Translations under genes and position numbers: made by a program
NCBI GenBank assembly: GCA_029706075.1
Contig: JAINUG010000177.1
Coordinates: forward strand, 558,001-622,000
DNA length: 64,000 bases
Direction: 5' to 3'
Source: Aldrovandia affinis
Lineage: Eukaryota; Chordata; Actinopteri; Notacanthiformes; Halosauridae
Notes under the pieces: generated by a model
Databases searched by the model: none
What the model saw: only the letters and a program-made list of their open reading frames with translations
What the model was told of the DNA's origin: nothing
In this document: one piece after another, positions 55,698-62,273 of the stretch
Layout: every line of letters begins with the position of its first letter
How positions within the stretch are numbered: position 1 is the stretch's first letter

Positions 55698-57216
55698 CCT
55701 CCCGTATCTTTCGCTTGTTCTTTCTTGCTTTCTCTGGCTTTTTTTAAGACCCAGGGGCTAGCTTTTCCCCCTACCTTTCCATCTCTATTGATTCTGTTTT
55801 ATCCAATTTCTTTCTTCTATTTTCTTTCTCTTCTTCACTCTGTCCTATTTTCTTTCTATTTTTCTTTCGCTATCTGTCGACTTTCCGGTCTCTCTCTCGC
55901 ACTCTCTCTCTCTCTCCTCTCCCTCTCTCTCCCCGGTTCAGTGGAGCTCTTCCTGCGCTTGTTTGCCTTCTCAAAATAAAGGCCCATTTCTTGTCAGAAG
56001 CGTGTGAGCAGACTCTGAAGTAGGCGATTTCTCAACCTCTTCTGCGGGATGAGCACTGGCCTTGAGCTCAAGCAATTGCCGCTCCTCTTCCTCCGCAGAG
56101 ACTCGGCCGAATCCGCACGAGGCCGTCCGTTTGTCAAAACCACAACATTAGCGACGAACGCAGCTCTGGTCCCATGTTCATAAAGCGTGCTGATCTAGGA
56201 TCAGGTTTCCCCTGTCCACATCCTAACCTTATCCATTATGAGCCAAATAGCCCAAACTGATCATAGATCAGTACTCCTGCTCTGAGATGCTTTTTGAATA
56301 CGAGCCCTAGTCTGGAGTTCTGCATGCTCCGAATTCTGAATTCCTCTATGTAGTGAGCGTAGAGCGGTTGCTGTGGCGATGCTAGTTTGGCCCCTCCGGA
56401 CTCCGCCAGCCAGACAGAAGCCGCTCAGATTGTCTGCGCCGGCCCTGTGAACTTCTCGTTCGGGGACATGTGGTAGCGTCGGGCAGATTAGATTGAGTCC
56501 CCGGAGCCCTCCGACAGTTCCCGCTAACCTTTTTCAGTCAGCATCCCCCCACCCCCACCCCCCCTTTCCACCCAGAACCTGAGTGATCCCCTGGGCATCC
56601 CACTCACCCGCTGGCAGCCAGACCGGGCTAAACGCCCAGCGGGTGGCCCTCACCAGCCGACCGTAGCGAGCTGGCACAGAGAGCGGGAGGAAGGGGCTGG
56701 GGGGTGCAGTGGGCAGCTGGAGGAGCTGTTTGTATCTGTATCTGTAACACACTCGGTTCAGTGTGATTCAGTGTACCGTATTGGCGTGAAAAAGATCTCT
56801 GTTGCCATGACGTCTGCATAATAATAATAATAATAATAATAATAGTTATTATTGCAATTGTGAGGGACAATTCAAAAAATGTGAATCAATACAAGCATGT
56901 ACAACTATAATGATTAAGTACATTTTAGTTCAACTTAAAATTTAAGTCTGTTTCTTGAAGCAAAAAAATTGTGCTGGGCACTAGCACAGACTTTTGTTTG
57001 TTAAGTGTTAAGTGTTGTTTTGGAGTGTTAAGCTTGATGATGAGTGTTCTTTCATTCCCCCGCACGCTCCGCGTCTCCTTCCCAGACACCCCGGCGGTCG
57101 CTGCTTCCAACGGCGGCAACGGTTCATCGGGAGCGGCCCCGCTCAGCGACGACCTGGACATCTTCGGGCCCATGGTCTCCAACCCCCTCCCTTCCTCCAG
57201 CGCACAGTTCCCTCAG
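12337..57216 (+). CDS. smap1: Small ArfGAP 1, first eight coding exons (3' end off window)
   Basis: Join 12337-12454, 29230-29363, 31596-31681, 35412-35487, 38800-38868, 40138-40215, 54553-54637, 57086-57216, giving 777 nt or 259 residues. SMAP1 stimulates GTP hydrolysis by Arf6 and functions in clathrin-dependent endocytosis. The ArfGAP domain is complete: zinc ligands C33, C36, C53 and C56 (CADC...CIRC) and the arginine-finger motif GIHRN with R61. A Lys/Glu-rich linker follows (exons 5-6), then clathrin box LLGLD (212-216) and [15 protein letters not shown] (237-251). SMAP1 is preferred to SMAP2 because of the N-terminus ([16 protein letters not shown]), the [19 protein letters not shown] segment and DLDIFGPM. 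About 200 C-terminal residues of the family length are missing to the right; no DLDLF or SILSLYG exon was seen before 64000. Confidence 0.93.
15004..15056. repeat. (CA)n microsatellite
   Basis: An uninterrupted CA dinucleotide run of about 53 bp. Open frames through it are artefacts. Confidence 0.95.
15057..15440. repeat. Degenerate CA-rich tandem repeat (period about 132 bp)
   Basis: The phrase catgcctctccccgtctc recurs at about 15159 and 15291, with similar flanks (cacatacctctctc, gcgaaac.gtgca). This indicates a decayed two- to three-unit tandem array next to the CA run. Confidence 0.7.
15824..15851. repeat. (CT)n microsatellite
   Basis: An uninterrupted CT run of about 28 bp in smap1 intron 1. 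Confidence 0.9.
16001..16074. repeat. (TG)n microsatellite, interrupted
   Basis: TG/CG dinucleotide run with a short interruption near 16031-16042. Confidence 0.9.
17186..17380 (+). mobile_element. 5'-truncated SINE copy with A-rich tail
   Basis: The end reads attggcagccaaattggg, then agaaaaacaggaaaaacgg and an A-run. It matches the 3' half of the full-length SINE at 62274-62654 (attggctaccaaattggg, then an A-rich tail), as does the earlier ccggtcacagagggcg...gcgaactc portion. Confidence 0.6.
19866..20020 (+). mobile_element. tRNA-derived SINE with L2-type tail
   Basis: tggctcagttggtagagc (from about 19875) is a canonical A-box region and gggttcaatcccc (near 19919) a B-box. After a short body comes a 3' hairpin gcttt-GGATG-aaagc (19980-19994) and gcatctgttaaatgg, a diverged version of the tail seen in four other places. 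Confidence 0.8.
20125..20330. repeat. CR1-like LINE 3' fragment
   Basis: Contains catttggcccatcttggct, gcctggtcttgag and gtgaaaagatattcctgatat. These resemble fish CR1-type 3' ends known to me, and a related fragment lies at 28575-28690. Confidence 0.45.
21087..21098 (+). promoter_or_regulatory. CTCF-like core motif
   Basis: CCACTAGGTGGA matches the CTCF core CCASYAGRKGGC at 11 of 12 positions. Same orientation as the matches at 5228 and 22570. Motif-only evidence. Confidence 0.3.
22570..22583 (+). promoter_or_regulatory. Candidate CTCF site
   Basis: GCACTAGGGGGCGC matches the extended CTCF consensus CCASYAGRKGGCRS at 13 of 14 positions and continues tgtg. It lies in a GC-richer part of smap1 intron 1. 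This is the strongest CTCF-like match I noticed in the window. Confidence 0.45.
23670..23907 (+). mobile_element. tRNA-derived SINE with GGATA-hairpin tail
   Basis: The head has agtgtaatggttagggagc (A-box-like) and gctggttcaattcccag (B-box). The body contains acccttgagcaaggtactta and cctgaattgcttcagtaaa. The tail has hairpin gctct-GGATA-agagc (23849-23863), then repeated tgtaa/aatgt words. This is the arrangement of SINEs that borrow an L2-clade LINE tail. Confidence 0.8.
24177..24203. repeat. (TG)n microsatellite
   Basis: A TG run of about 27 bp that precedes an inverted (CA)n partner at 24270-24323. Confidence 0.95.
24270..24323. repeat. (CA)n microsatellite
   Basis: An uninterrupted CA run of about 54 bp, in inverted orientation to the TG run 66 bp upstream. 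Confidence 0.95.
24957..25283. repeat. 25-bp minisatellite, 13 copies
   Basis: Unit ctgaacagta-tgtagatggc-tgtta, with copies starting every 25 bp from 24961 to 25261. Units are nearly identical. Copies 7-9 (from 25111, 25136 and 25161) share a T-to-C change (ggccgtta), and the final partial copy also reads ggccgt. Low divergence indicates recent expansion. Confidence 0.97.
27363..27436. repeat. 32-bp minisatellite, left part
   Basis: Unit gacatttgca-tcaaactcaa-cgtcactgta-tg, two copies before the array is broken by an insertion; it resumes at about 27847. Confidence 0.65.
27437..27850 (-). mobile_element. Solo-LTR-like insertion, about 410 bp
   Basis: Read on the minus strand the segment begins TGTGACACCGGGAGGGG and ends near CTACACA (TG...CA ends), with internal aataaagcacagctgcc and aataaaatggcc that could serve as poly(A) signals. 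It interrupts a 32-bp minisatellite whose repeats resume on its right, showing it is an insertion. No convincing target duplication could be read, so the LTR label is tentative. Confidence 0.45.
27847..27955. repeat. 32-bp minisatellite, right part
   Basis: Units cattcacatctgactcaatg, catttgcatcaaacccaagg and aattcacaccaaactcaaca each continue to a tactgcatg-like end, in register with the copies left of the insertion. Confidence 0.65.
28575..28690. repeat. CR1-like LINE fragment
   Basis: gacgagaacgggccattcg, cggcccatctaggctcgtc and gcctggacttgaatagccc resemble the fragment at 20125-20330 and the general fish CR1-type 3' region. Confidence 0.45.
28836..29188. repeat. 34-bp minisatellite next to smap1 exon 2
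   Basis: Unit tgatcctgca-ggtgtagatg-agcacagctt-ggtc. Ten copies of ggtgtagatgag-like sequence occur at 34-bp spacing. Two linker types alternate at first (tgatcctgcag / tgattgtgcag). The array stops about 40 bp before the exon 2 acceptor. Because 34 is not a multiple of 3, repeats cycle through all frames and give long but meaningless open frames on the minus strand. Confidence 0.95.
29230..29363 (+). CDS. smap1: smap1 exon 2 (core of ArfGAP domain)
   Basis: Encodes [20 protein letters not shown], then [20 protein letters not shown] and EQIQ. It supplies the last two zinc cysteines and the catalytic arginine. The acceptor is tcctccccacAG and the donor gtacag. It lies between a 34-bp minisatellite and a (TG)n tract. 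Confidence 0.95.
29375..29590. repeat. (TG)n-rich microsatellite
   Basis: A TG run with GAGTGTGT and CTGTGTGT interruptions, starting about 12 bp after the smap1 exon 2 donor. Confidence 0.95.
29770..30730 (+). mobile_element. Decayed non-LTR retrotransposon 3' end with restriction-like endonuclease
   Basis: Conceptual translation in shifting frames gives [53 protein letters not shown], then [20 protein letters not shown] and a C-terminal block with [20 protein letters not shown] and [14 protein letters not shown]. The RHDR...PD...E pattern and the order of blocks fit the C-terminal part of RLE-type LINEs (R2/R4/NeSL/HERO-like groups). At least two frameshifts make it non-functional. It is truncated at the left (boundary approximate) and its right end runs into a TG tract after taaataaattgttaaaatg. 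Confidence 0.75.
30738..30883. repeat. (TG)n microsatellite with CC interruptions
   Basis: TG tract with tctgtg units at the start and three spaced gtgcctgtgtgt units near the right. It abuts the 3' end of the retrotransposon remnant. Confidence 0.95.
31596..31681 (+). CDS. smap1: smap1 exon 3
   Basis: Encodes [20 protein letters not shown] then NFRRPQTD and two bases of Gln113. The acceptor is tgtcccccAG. The donor gtatcc is poor but is forced by the reading frame. Confidence 0.92.
31865..32300. repeat. Degenerate minisatellite, about 40-bp unit
   Basis: Variants of gactgaatnagtgtgt-cgttac-aagagcaagtagc recur many times with heavy divergence. Similar words (aaagtagtattaac, gtagcagtaaaaagtagcg) resume after the Tc1-like element at about 32890-32945. 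Unit borders are uncertain. Confidence 0.5.
32308..32864 (-). mobile_element. Internally deleted Tc1/mariner-like element with dead transposase
   Basis: Terminal inverted repeats ggtaactgccaaaataaagg (left) and the inverse at 32844-32864 (cctttattttgccagttacc) differ by one base, with TA at both ends. The minus strand encodes the C-terminal part of a Tc1-like transposase: [27 protein letters not shown], then [13 protein letters not shown] and [20 protein letters not shown]. The catalytic Glu of the NPIEHLW motif is Val here (codon at 32540-32542), and a stop lies just before PDLNPI. The N-terminal half is deleted. Confidence 0.85.
33928..34104. mobile_element. Palindromic MITE, 177 bp
   Basis: It starts gggtgtccaatctcatccg and ends gatacgattggacaccc, with inner arms gtgcaggcttttgttctagc and ctggaacaaaagcctgcac. 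The two halves form a near-complete inverted repeat. Related foldback sequences are common in fish genomes. No clear target duplication was identified. Confidence 0.75.
35412..35487 (+). CDS. smap1: smap1 exon 4
   Basis: The first base completes Gln113; it then encodes [20 protein letters not shown] and ASVPS. The acceptor is gtctccAG and the donor gtatgt. This finishes the ArfGAP fold. Confidence 0.93.
36190..36362. repeat. Dispersed fish repeat fragment
   Basis: ttcaattccatttatttgtg, tagcgctttacacaagccc, ttgtcacaaatcagctttac and gaaaccttgagaggaaccag are the landmarks of an abundant fish repeat that I know by sequence but not by class. It abuts a long G-run. Confidence 0.6.
36375..36668 (+). 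mobile_element. Tc1-derived MITE copy with nested L2-type tail
   Basis: The internal sequence cactcaaacggccttggccc and aggctaggaaagtcccagc, and the end acctttattttggtggttacc, match the MITE at 57303-57489. In the middle is a segment with hairpin gctct-GGAGA-agagc (36507-36521) and aatgtgaaatgttaatgtaa, apparently a nested SINE or LINE tail. The left end is lost in the adjoining repeat. Confidence 0.6.
37104..37680. repeat. Tandem duplication of a 277-bp repeat
   Basis: 37104-37380 and 37403-37680 are about 90 percent identical by eye; both start gagcgtaaaaacctgggtcg and end tatac[t/a][t/a]ggtgtgtttgttacct. A more diverged relative lies at 40293-40480, so the unit is probably a dispersed transposon fragment that was later duplicated in place. 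Confidence 0.85.
38423..38452. repeat. (CA)n microsatellite
   Basis: A perfect CA run of about 30 bp in smap1 intron 4. Confidence 0.9.
38800..38868 (+). CDS. smap1: smap1 exon 5 (23-codon Ser/Pro-rich, possible cassette)
   Basis: Encodes [20 protein letters not shown] and KLE, aligning with SSSDAPLQPLVSSPSLQAAV of human SMAP1. It is phase 0 at both ends. A very long CT/C tract (about 38690-38790) precedes the acceptor tgcgcAG; the donor gtactg is weak and opens directly into a TGCTG/TTCAG repeat. Confidence 0.88.
38870..39152. repeat. TGCTG / TGCTGTTCAG array
   Basis: A mixed array of pentamer TGCTG and decamer TGCTGTTCAG begins at the smap1 exon 5 donor and runs about 280 bp, with a short recurrence (tgctgtgctgtgctgtgctg) near 39250. 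It resembles a recently scrambled minisatellite. Confidence 0.93.
40138..40215 (+). CDS. smap1: smap1 exon 6 (Lys/Glu-rich linker)
   Basis: Encodes [20 protein letters not shown] and PASYDK, phase 0 at both ends, matching the charged KEKKKEEKKREKE segment of human SMAP1. The acceptor is a NAGNAG (ccAGcAG): use of the first AG would begin the exon at 40135 and add one Gln. The donor is gtaaga. Confidence 0.9.
40293..40480. repeat. Diverged third copy of the 37.1-kb repeat
   Basis: ctcgggtcaaataattattt, caaccctttaggcactagta and tcaccagtgttcaaaacaaa parallel ctgggtcggataatcatttg, aacccttcaggcgccagta and accaatattcagaacaaaa of the earlier copies, in the same order and orientation. Confidence 0.6.
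40768..40935. repeat. (TG)n microsatellite pair
   Basis: TG tract at about 40768-40852 and a second short one at 40912-40934 in smap1 intron 6. Confidence 0.9.
42150..42222. repeat. (TG)n microsatellite
   Basis: TG run with a few CG steps near the right end. Confidence 0.93.
42841..43250. repeat. (CTCA)n/(CACA)n compound array, about 410 bp
   Basis: CTCA tetramers mixed with CACA and CGCA. Word order suggests higher-order copying (for example cactcactcacgcactcact recurring). It produces a long spurious open frame of Thr, His, Ser and Leu. Confidence 0.95.
44430..44556 (+). mobile_element. 5'-truncated SINE, same family as 23.7 kb
   Basis: Contains acccttgagcaaggcgctt, cctgaattgcttcagtaaa and tgtaagtcgctctggataag in the same order as the 23.7-kb copy. 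The tRNA-like head is missing, and the tail hairpin is decayed (gctct-GGATA-agtgt). Confidence 0.75.
49392..49461. repeat. (TG)n microsatellite with flanking GTGTGAGA runs
   Basis: TG run of about 70 bp, with gagtgtgagagtgtgagag repeats about 35-85 bp to its right. Confidence 0.93.
51804..51991 (-). mobile_element. Tc1-derived MITE, 188 bp
   Basis: Ends gctgccaaaataaaggcaac and ttgcctttattttggcagtt are inverted repeats flanked by TA on both sides. The interior on the minus strand (ctggcccaggctag, agagtcccagc, gccggtac) matches the MITE at 57303-57489 in reverse orientation. Confidence 0.8.
52794..52820. repeat. (GA)n microsatellite
   Basis: A perfect GA run of about 26 bp. Confidence 0.9.
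53722..53780. repeat. (CT)n-rich tract
   Basis: CT run interspersed with CCCCC words; the ORFs across it are composition artefacts. Confidence 0.85.
54553..54637 (+). CDS. smap1: smap1 exon 7 (clathrin-box side)
   Basis: Encodes [20 protein letters not shown] then PAVDLLGL and the first base of Asp216. The acceptor is tttcctgcAG and the donor gtaagt. Intron 6 before it (40216-54552) is about 14.3 kb. Confidence 0.93.
55565..55700. repeat. (CT)n-rich pyrimidine tract
   Basis: About 135 bp of nearly pure pyrimidine, CT-dominated, in smap1 intron 7; it continues more weakly to about 55935. Confidence 0.9.
56178..56306. mobile_element. Foldback MITE
   Basis: The left arm has ttcataaagcg and tgctgatctaggatcag; the right arm has tgatcatagatcagta, ctctgagatgctttttgaa and tacgagccc. 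The arms are diverged inverted repeats around aaccttatccattatgagcc. The layout matches a family widespread in fishes. Confidence 0.65.
56819..56846. repeat. (TAA)n microsatellite
   Basis: Nine to ten ATA/TAA triplets. Confidence 0.9.
57086..57216 (+). CDS. smap1: smap1 exon 8 (last exon seen)
   Basis: Two bases complete Asp216 of LLGLD; then [35 protein letters not shown] and SSSAQFPQ. The acceptor is tccttcccAG and the donor gtacac, phase 0 at the end. The rest of the gene lies to the right of the window. Confidence 0.92.
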
Positions 57217-57302
57217 GTACACCCGACGGCCAGCTCTGCGCCTCTCTCTGCGCGCGCTTCCTTTACACCCGTTTCTGCGGCTACGCCTCACATACACATA
57301 CC

Positions 57303-57489
57303 AACACTGCCAAAATAAAGGCAGCACTTTGGTAACCCGGGAGGGGACACTCAAACAGCCCTGGCCCAGGCTAGGAGAGTCCCAGCAGGGGGGGCTCGTT
57401 TGGAAAGGGGAGGGCCGGGCCCATCCGCCGGTACCACCTGTTCAAAGGATCCCTCGCTTACTCAAGTGTTGCCTTTATTTTGGCAGTTA
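57303..57489 (+). mobile_element. Tc1-derived MITE, 187 bp
   Basis: Ends actgccaaaataaaggcagc and ttgcctttattttggcagtt are inverted repeats. The interior has gccctggcccaggctagga and gagtcccagc. It lies 87 bp after the smap1 exon 8 donor. The TA is clear only at the right side. Confidence 0.8.
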
Positions 57490-59799
57490 CCTTCCAAGAG
57501 CTTGCAAGATTGGCAGCTACCTGTCCCTCTGATACCGCTCTATGCACACACCTGTCTCTCATCCACACACTTCTCTCCAGCACCGCGCAATCCACACACC
57601 TCTCGGCGACCCCACATTACCCACAGCGTTCTCAGTATTCAATCCACACACCTCTCTCAGTATTCAGTCCCTCTCTCTCTCTGTACTGAACGCACCCCGG
57701 GCCTCAGTACGCCAGCCCAGCATGGCCGGTAATTCACCCGGGGGTGAGGACAACACAAACCAAGCAGCCAGACCGAGGACGGCACGAACAGCCTTTGTGA
57801 GGGAGAGACAGCGGCTCATTGTACAGTCCTATCAGCAGCAACCACACGGCTGTACCCTCCCCCCCCAGCTCCCCAGCCAACTCTCCCTGTGTGTGCGTCA
57901 GCCTGAGCAGGGAGAGGAACAACCTCCCCCATCCCTTCTGTCTCCCAAATGGTGTGGAGGAAAAAGGAGACGGCGTGGTGTTTGTTTAATGCGATGCGGT
58001 GCGGCGCGGTCACCGATGACTGCGCCGATTGGTCGGTCTGCGGTGCGAGGGAGCGCGCGGTGAACAGAGCCTGAGCTCGCCTCAGACTAGAGGAAGGGAG
58101 AGAGGATCTGTAATGGCGCCTCGATCGATGCTTCGGAAGATTCTCGCCGCGCACGGCACAGATTCACAGATGCCTCTGCAGCCAAAGTGCCCGTCTAATG
58201 TGTGCTCCCCCCAGCACACTACTGCCCTGTGCCCGTCTAAAACGTGTTCCCCCCAGAACACTACAGCACCATTCCCGCCTAAATTGTGTCCGCTACAGCC
58301 CTGTGCCCATATATAACGTGTCCCTCTGGCACACCATATCCCCTGTTCCATCTAAGATATGTTCTCCCAAACACAGCCCCGTGCGTGTGTTCTCCAAGGC
58401 CGTCTGGAGCACATGGGAGTTTGAGCGTGCGTGCAATGAACAGCGAAAATGCGGCTCAGCGGAAGCTCAGCTTTACCACTGGGACCAGCGCTGCCGTGCA
58501 GCTCTGCTGGGAATCCAGCCGGCGCTAATGAACAGCCCTTTCAATATAAATTAATGTTTTATTGAAACGCGCCAGCAGATAGCGCCTCACTCCCGCCCGT
58601 CAGAGGTACATGGACCTTTTTCTGTAGCGGTTACGATTGATGGAGCTGATGATGTTCCAACGCCCCCCTGTCCCCTGTGGATGCGTGCACGCTAAAACAG
58701 CCCGCGGCCAGTTTTGTGTGATTTTTTTGTCGCCCGCGGTCAAAACGACTTCTCCGTTTTTACAAGCGCTGTTATCTAAAAAATATAAATAAAAAAAGTC
58801 TGCTTCTGTGTGCAAGGAATGGATCGAGCCCTCGTGAAGTTGCACATGATTGCATATCGAACCACTTCCCTGCATTATTGCATACATTTTTACAAGTTCA
58901 GGGAAATTCAGAATCTCCTCAGAAGAATGCGCTTGGCGCTCTGAACACGGAAAGCTCCGGAACGGGAAGACCACGAGAGGAGGACCTCGCTGCCGTTCAG
59001 GCCTATGTCTCTCTGCTGGTGCTCTGGGTAACCCTAGTCCTGGAAGGCCGCAGGGTGTGCCGGCGTTTCGTTGTTGCTCAGCTAACGCCACGCACCCCTC
59101 TCTTTGCTATCAGAGGGGAAACGGGACTCAGTTTAACGAGCCGATTTGAATAATTTCCTACGGCCCTTATTCATTAAAAGCTGAATTGAAGTTTGTTCAC
59201 GGGTACCTTCATCCTGCTTTCTCCCTCCCCCCTGCAGACAGGGGTCGACCTGCATCTCCCCCTGGCAGCTGACGTAAAGCGGTGAAACGCTGTCATAGGG
59301 GGGTCGGCGGGAGAGTCGGGGCTGGAACACTCCCCGCCGCTAACGGAGGCATGCGGCTCCTTCCCAGGTTCGTTTAGCCAATTCGTTAAATCGCAGCCTA
59401 ACGGTACGTTTCTAAAACTCCTAAACGTCCGTGAGAACGTCAGGCCTCCCCGGGACCTTCTCTCACGTTTCTCTCACTCATTTCGCGCCTCGCGCCTTTA
59501 CAGATTTGCCGGCTTTCCGAGCTGCCAGCGGTATTAAGTGGGAGGGCTTTAAATAGACTCACGCGTCGGCTAATGATGCACCGCTGAGATTCGGGGTGAG
59601 GAATGAGACGCCGCAACTTGTCCGTTCCTAAAGATGCTAAAGTGAGTTTGAAACAGGCTTATTTGCACCTCGCTTCCCCTCCCATTTGTTTTGGTTGTCT
59701 GCTAAAAACGGTCTTAATTCCTCTCCCGGCATGTCCCCGGCACTTAATTTGCAGGCCTCCTCTCCTTTTTCTGCATTCCTCCAGAGATTCCCCTTCGGG
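57490..59799. other. smap1 intron after exon 8, left part
   Basis: No exon or gene recognised. The phrase with cgtctaa...tgtgc[t/c]ccccccag recurs loosely near 58190-58380. A 163-codon open frame on the minus strand (58600-59091) has no recognisable domain. Confidence 0.5.
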
Positions 59800-60330
59800 G
59801 TCTGTTTGCGGCGAGGCAGAGGAAGGAGGTCACAGCGACCGTACGGGGCAAGGCAGAGGAACGTGGTCACTGGGACTGTTTGTGGGAGGCGGAGGAACGT
59901 GATCACAGAGACCATGTGCAGCAAGGCAGAGGGAGGAGGTCACAGCGACCGTCTGTGACGAGGCAGAGGAACGTGGTCACGTAGATTGTTTGTGACGAGG
60001 CAGAGGAACGTGGTCACAGCGACCGTCTGTGACGAGGCAGAGGAATGTGGTCATATAGATTGTTTGTGACGAGGCAGAGGAATGTGGTCATATAGATTGT
60101 TTGTGATGAGGCAGAGGAATGTGGTCACAGCGATTGTCTATGACGAGGCAGAGGAATGTGGTCAGAGCGACCGTCTGTGACGAGGCAGAGGAATGTGGTC
60201 ATATAGATTGTTTGTGATGAGGCAGAGGAATGTGGTCACAGCGACCGTCTATGACGAGGCAGAGGAATGTGGTCAGAGCGACCGTCTGTGACGAGGCAGA
60301 GGAACGTGGTCACAGTGACTGTTTGCAGGT
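59800..60330. repeat. 37-bp minisatellite with 111-bp higher-order unit, about 14 copies
   Basis: Unit gtgacgaggc-agaggaatgt-ggtcatatag-attgttt, with variants ending cacagcgaccgtct. The left copies (to about 59940) are more diverged. A trimer repeats with a 111-bp shift: gatgag words at 60105 and 60216 begin two blocks carrying the same order of variants. Confidence 0.93.
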
Positions 60331-61583
60331 GTCCCCATCACCTCCATTGCCTTCAGAGGAGCCCAGCTTGCAGAGAAGACGTCCGAAGTCTCAAAGCAAT
60401 TTGCACTTAGTTTGTAAGAGGGGATCGGAGGTGGCCAGGCCGGCGCCAGCAGGCAAATGGAGGAGCCGACACTCGATGAGCAGCGCCATTGGCACGCTGA
60501 TCCCTGGAGCAGCAGCAGAGTGCATTGTGGGATGTGGAGGCACGCAGGGCTGGGCATGGGATTATGGGACCACACCCCAGTCTCTCCAGCTGCTCTGAGT
60601 GGAAAACTCAGTTTTCAACGGAGTTTTATTCTCTCTCTCTCCTCTATACATTATTCATCCAGAGAGCTCTTTACCACCCGCTGTGCTCCTCTACAGATCA
60701 GATCCTATGAGGCGAAGGGAACAGCGATGCGCCGGTGTCATCTCAGGAAATCGGTTTGTCAGCACGCCTTTTGAGTTTGTCACTGTTGCCAGAATAATTC
60801 ACAGGTACAATTGACTTCAGTTGGGGGTTTTTTTTTTGTAGCGTCAGCGCGGAAGAGCTAGTCTATCGCTTTATACAGAAGCCTTTATGTATTTATGTGC
60901 CTGGTAATTAATGTGCGCCACACCGTTTTACACATTCGAACTCTTTGTGTGCACCTGCTGTTGATGAACGTCAGCGTTCTACGCGGTGCCTGGCCGCGTT
61001 TTCCGTCGGCACACTGCGGCGTGGATCTTTTCCTCGCTGCCTTCTGCTACCAGAGAGAAGAGCCCCCGCTGTGCCAAATCACCGCAGGCAGCCGGGTTCA
61101 CTGTAGCGGCTCCCAATCACAAGCCGCCAGCGCGGCTTCTATCTAAACAAAAATACTTTATTCGGACTGGAGCCCAGTGGGGCGACGTTTCGGGGGGGGG
61201 CGCTCGGTTTCATTGCCGCAAATTTCACTCTTCCGCACGGGTCTTGTAGGCAGGCAAGGCCGGCAGATTTGTACCGCCTTGGATTTGAGCTTGTACTTCC
61301 ATCGTTATCCTCTAGGTGTCCCTGTAGGCGCTCAATAACGGCACAGTAGCGTGACTAATTGTACAATTAGTGGCTAATTGTGACCGTTATAAAGAGCAAT
61401 GAGTTTGCCTAATATGGCGAGGGTGAAAGAACGGAAGGGATGAACACGGATGGAACATGAAATAGGAACAGCAACTCTTTGAGCAAACGAGCGCAACGGT
61501 CTCCACAAGGCACGCTCATTTATTCAGTTCATTTGGGTGGCTTTCAGCTAAACTGTTCTTGACTACGGTTAACACTTTGTTGT

Positions 61584-61645
61584 ACGTCGCTCTGGATAAG
61601 AGCGTCTGCCAAATGCCTATAATGTAATGTAATGTAATGTAATTT
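61584..61645 (+). mobile_element. L2-type LINE/SINE 3' tail with TGTAA repeats
   Basis: Hairpin gctct-GGATA-agagc (61589-61603), then gtctgccaaatgcctataa and four aatgt/tgtaa-type repeats. This is the arrangement described for L2-clade LINE tails and their partner SINEs in fishes such as eel UnaL2. Confidence 0.75.
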
Positions 61646-62273
61646 ATTTCGCACAACTTGTCAGTTAACGATAAACCCGCGAGAAAAAGAAAAGGCCAAC
61701 ATTTACAAACAAAAAGACATCGGCCAAGGTCTGAGATTAACAGCAAAGGGGAATCGTCTGTCAGAGAAACTCACAACATCTTTCAACCCTCATCGACTAA
61801 AAAAATAAACCGTGTTCCTTTCACCCAGCTCACACAGTTCTAAAAGCTGTCAGGATTTTTGATCCGAAGCAGGTTTGCAGCCTCCATGCAACAACCCTCC
61901 CTCTAGACTTAATTCCAGGTTTTGAGCTGGGCAATTACAAATTATTTCCACAAGAAAACAGGCTGACAATGTCACTGGGGGAATTCTGGATGGAGCTGAA
62001 AAAAACCATTTCCAAATCTCACACAGAAGGCAAAGCGATAGTTATCAGTGTCTTTTCGTTTGGACAAGTTTTCACCAAGCATTGTCAATCAATGACAGAA
62101 GAGACTGTCAAACAAATGGCCATGATTCAATTTAATCAAACCTTTATGACATTCACCATTTTTTATTTAATTTGTCATGTTTTAATAGCCTACCTCTGCT
62201 ATTTTGTTTATTATTAATACTACTATTAATAGTATGAAACTATTTTTGTGCATGGTAAATATTATATAACTGC

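Noticed and set aside
58600-59091. 163-codon minus-strand open frame
   Set aside because: No recognisable domain; it spans A-rich and unique sequence with no start context or splice evidence.
60326-60415. Possible smap1 exon after tttgcag, reading VSPSPPLPSEEPSLQRRRP
   Set aside because: There is no similarity to SMAP1 beyond residue 259, and the upstream sequence is minisatellite. An exon ending in DLDLF- or SILSLYG-like sequence is expected instead.
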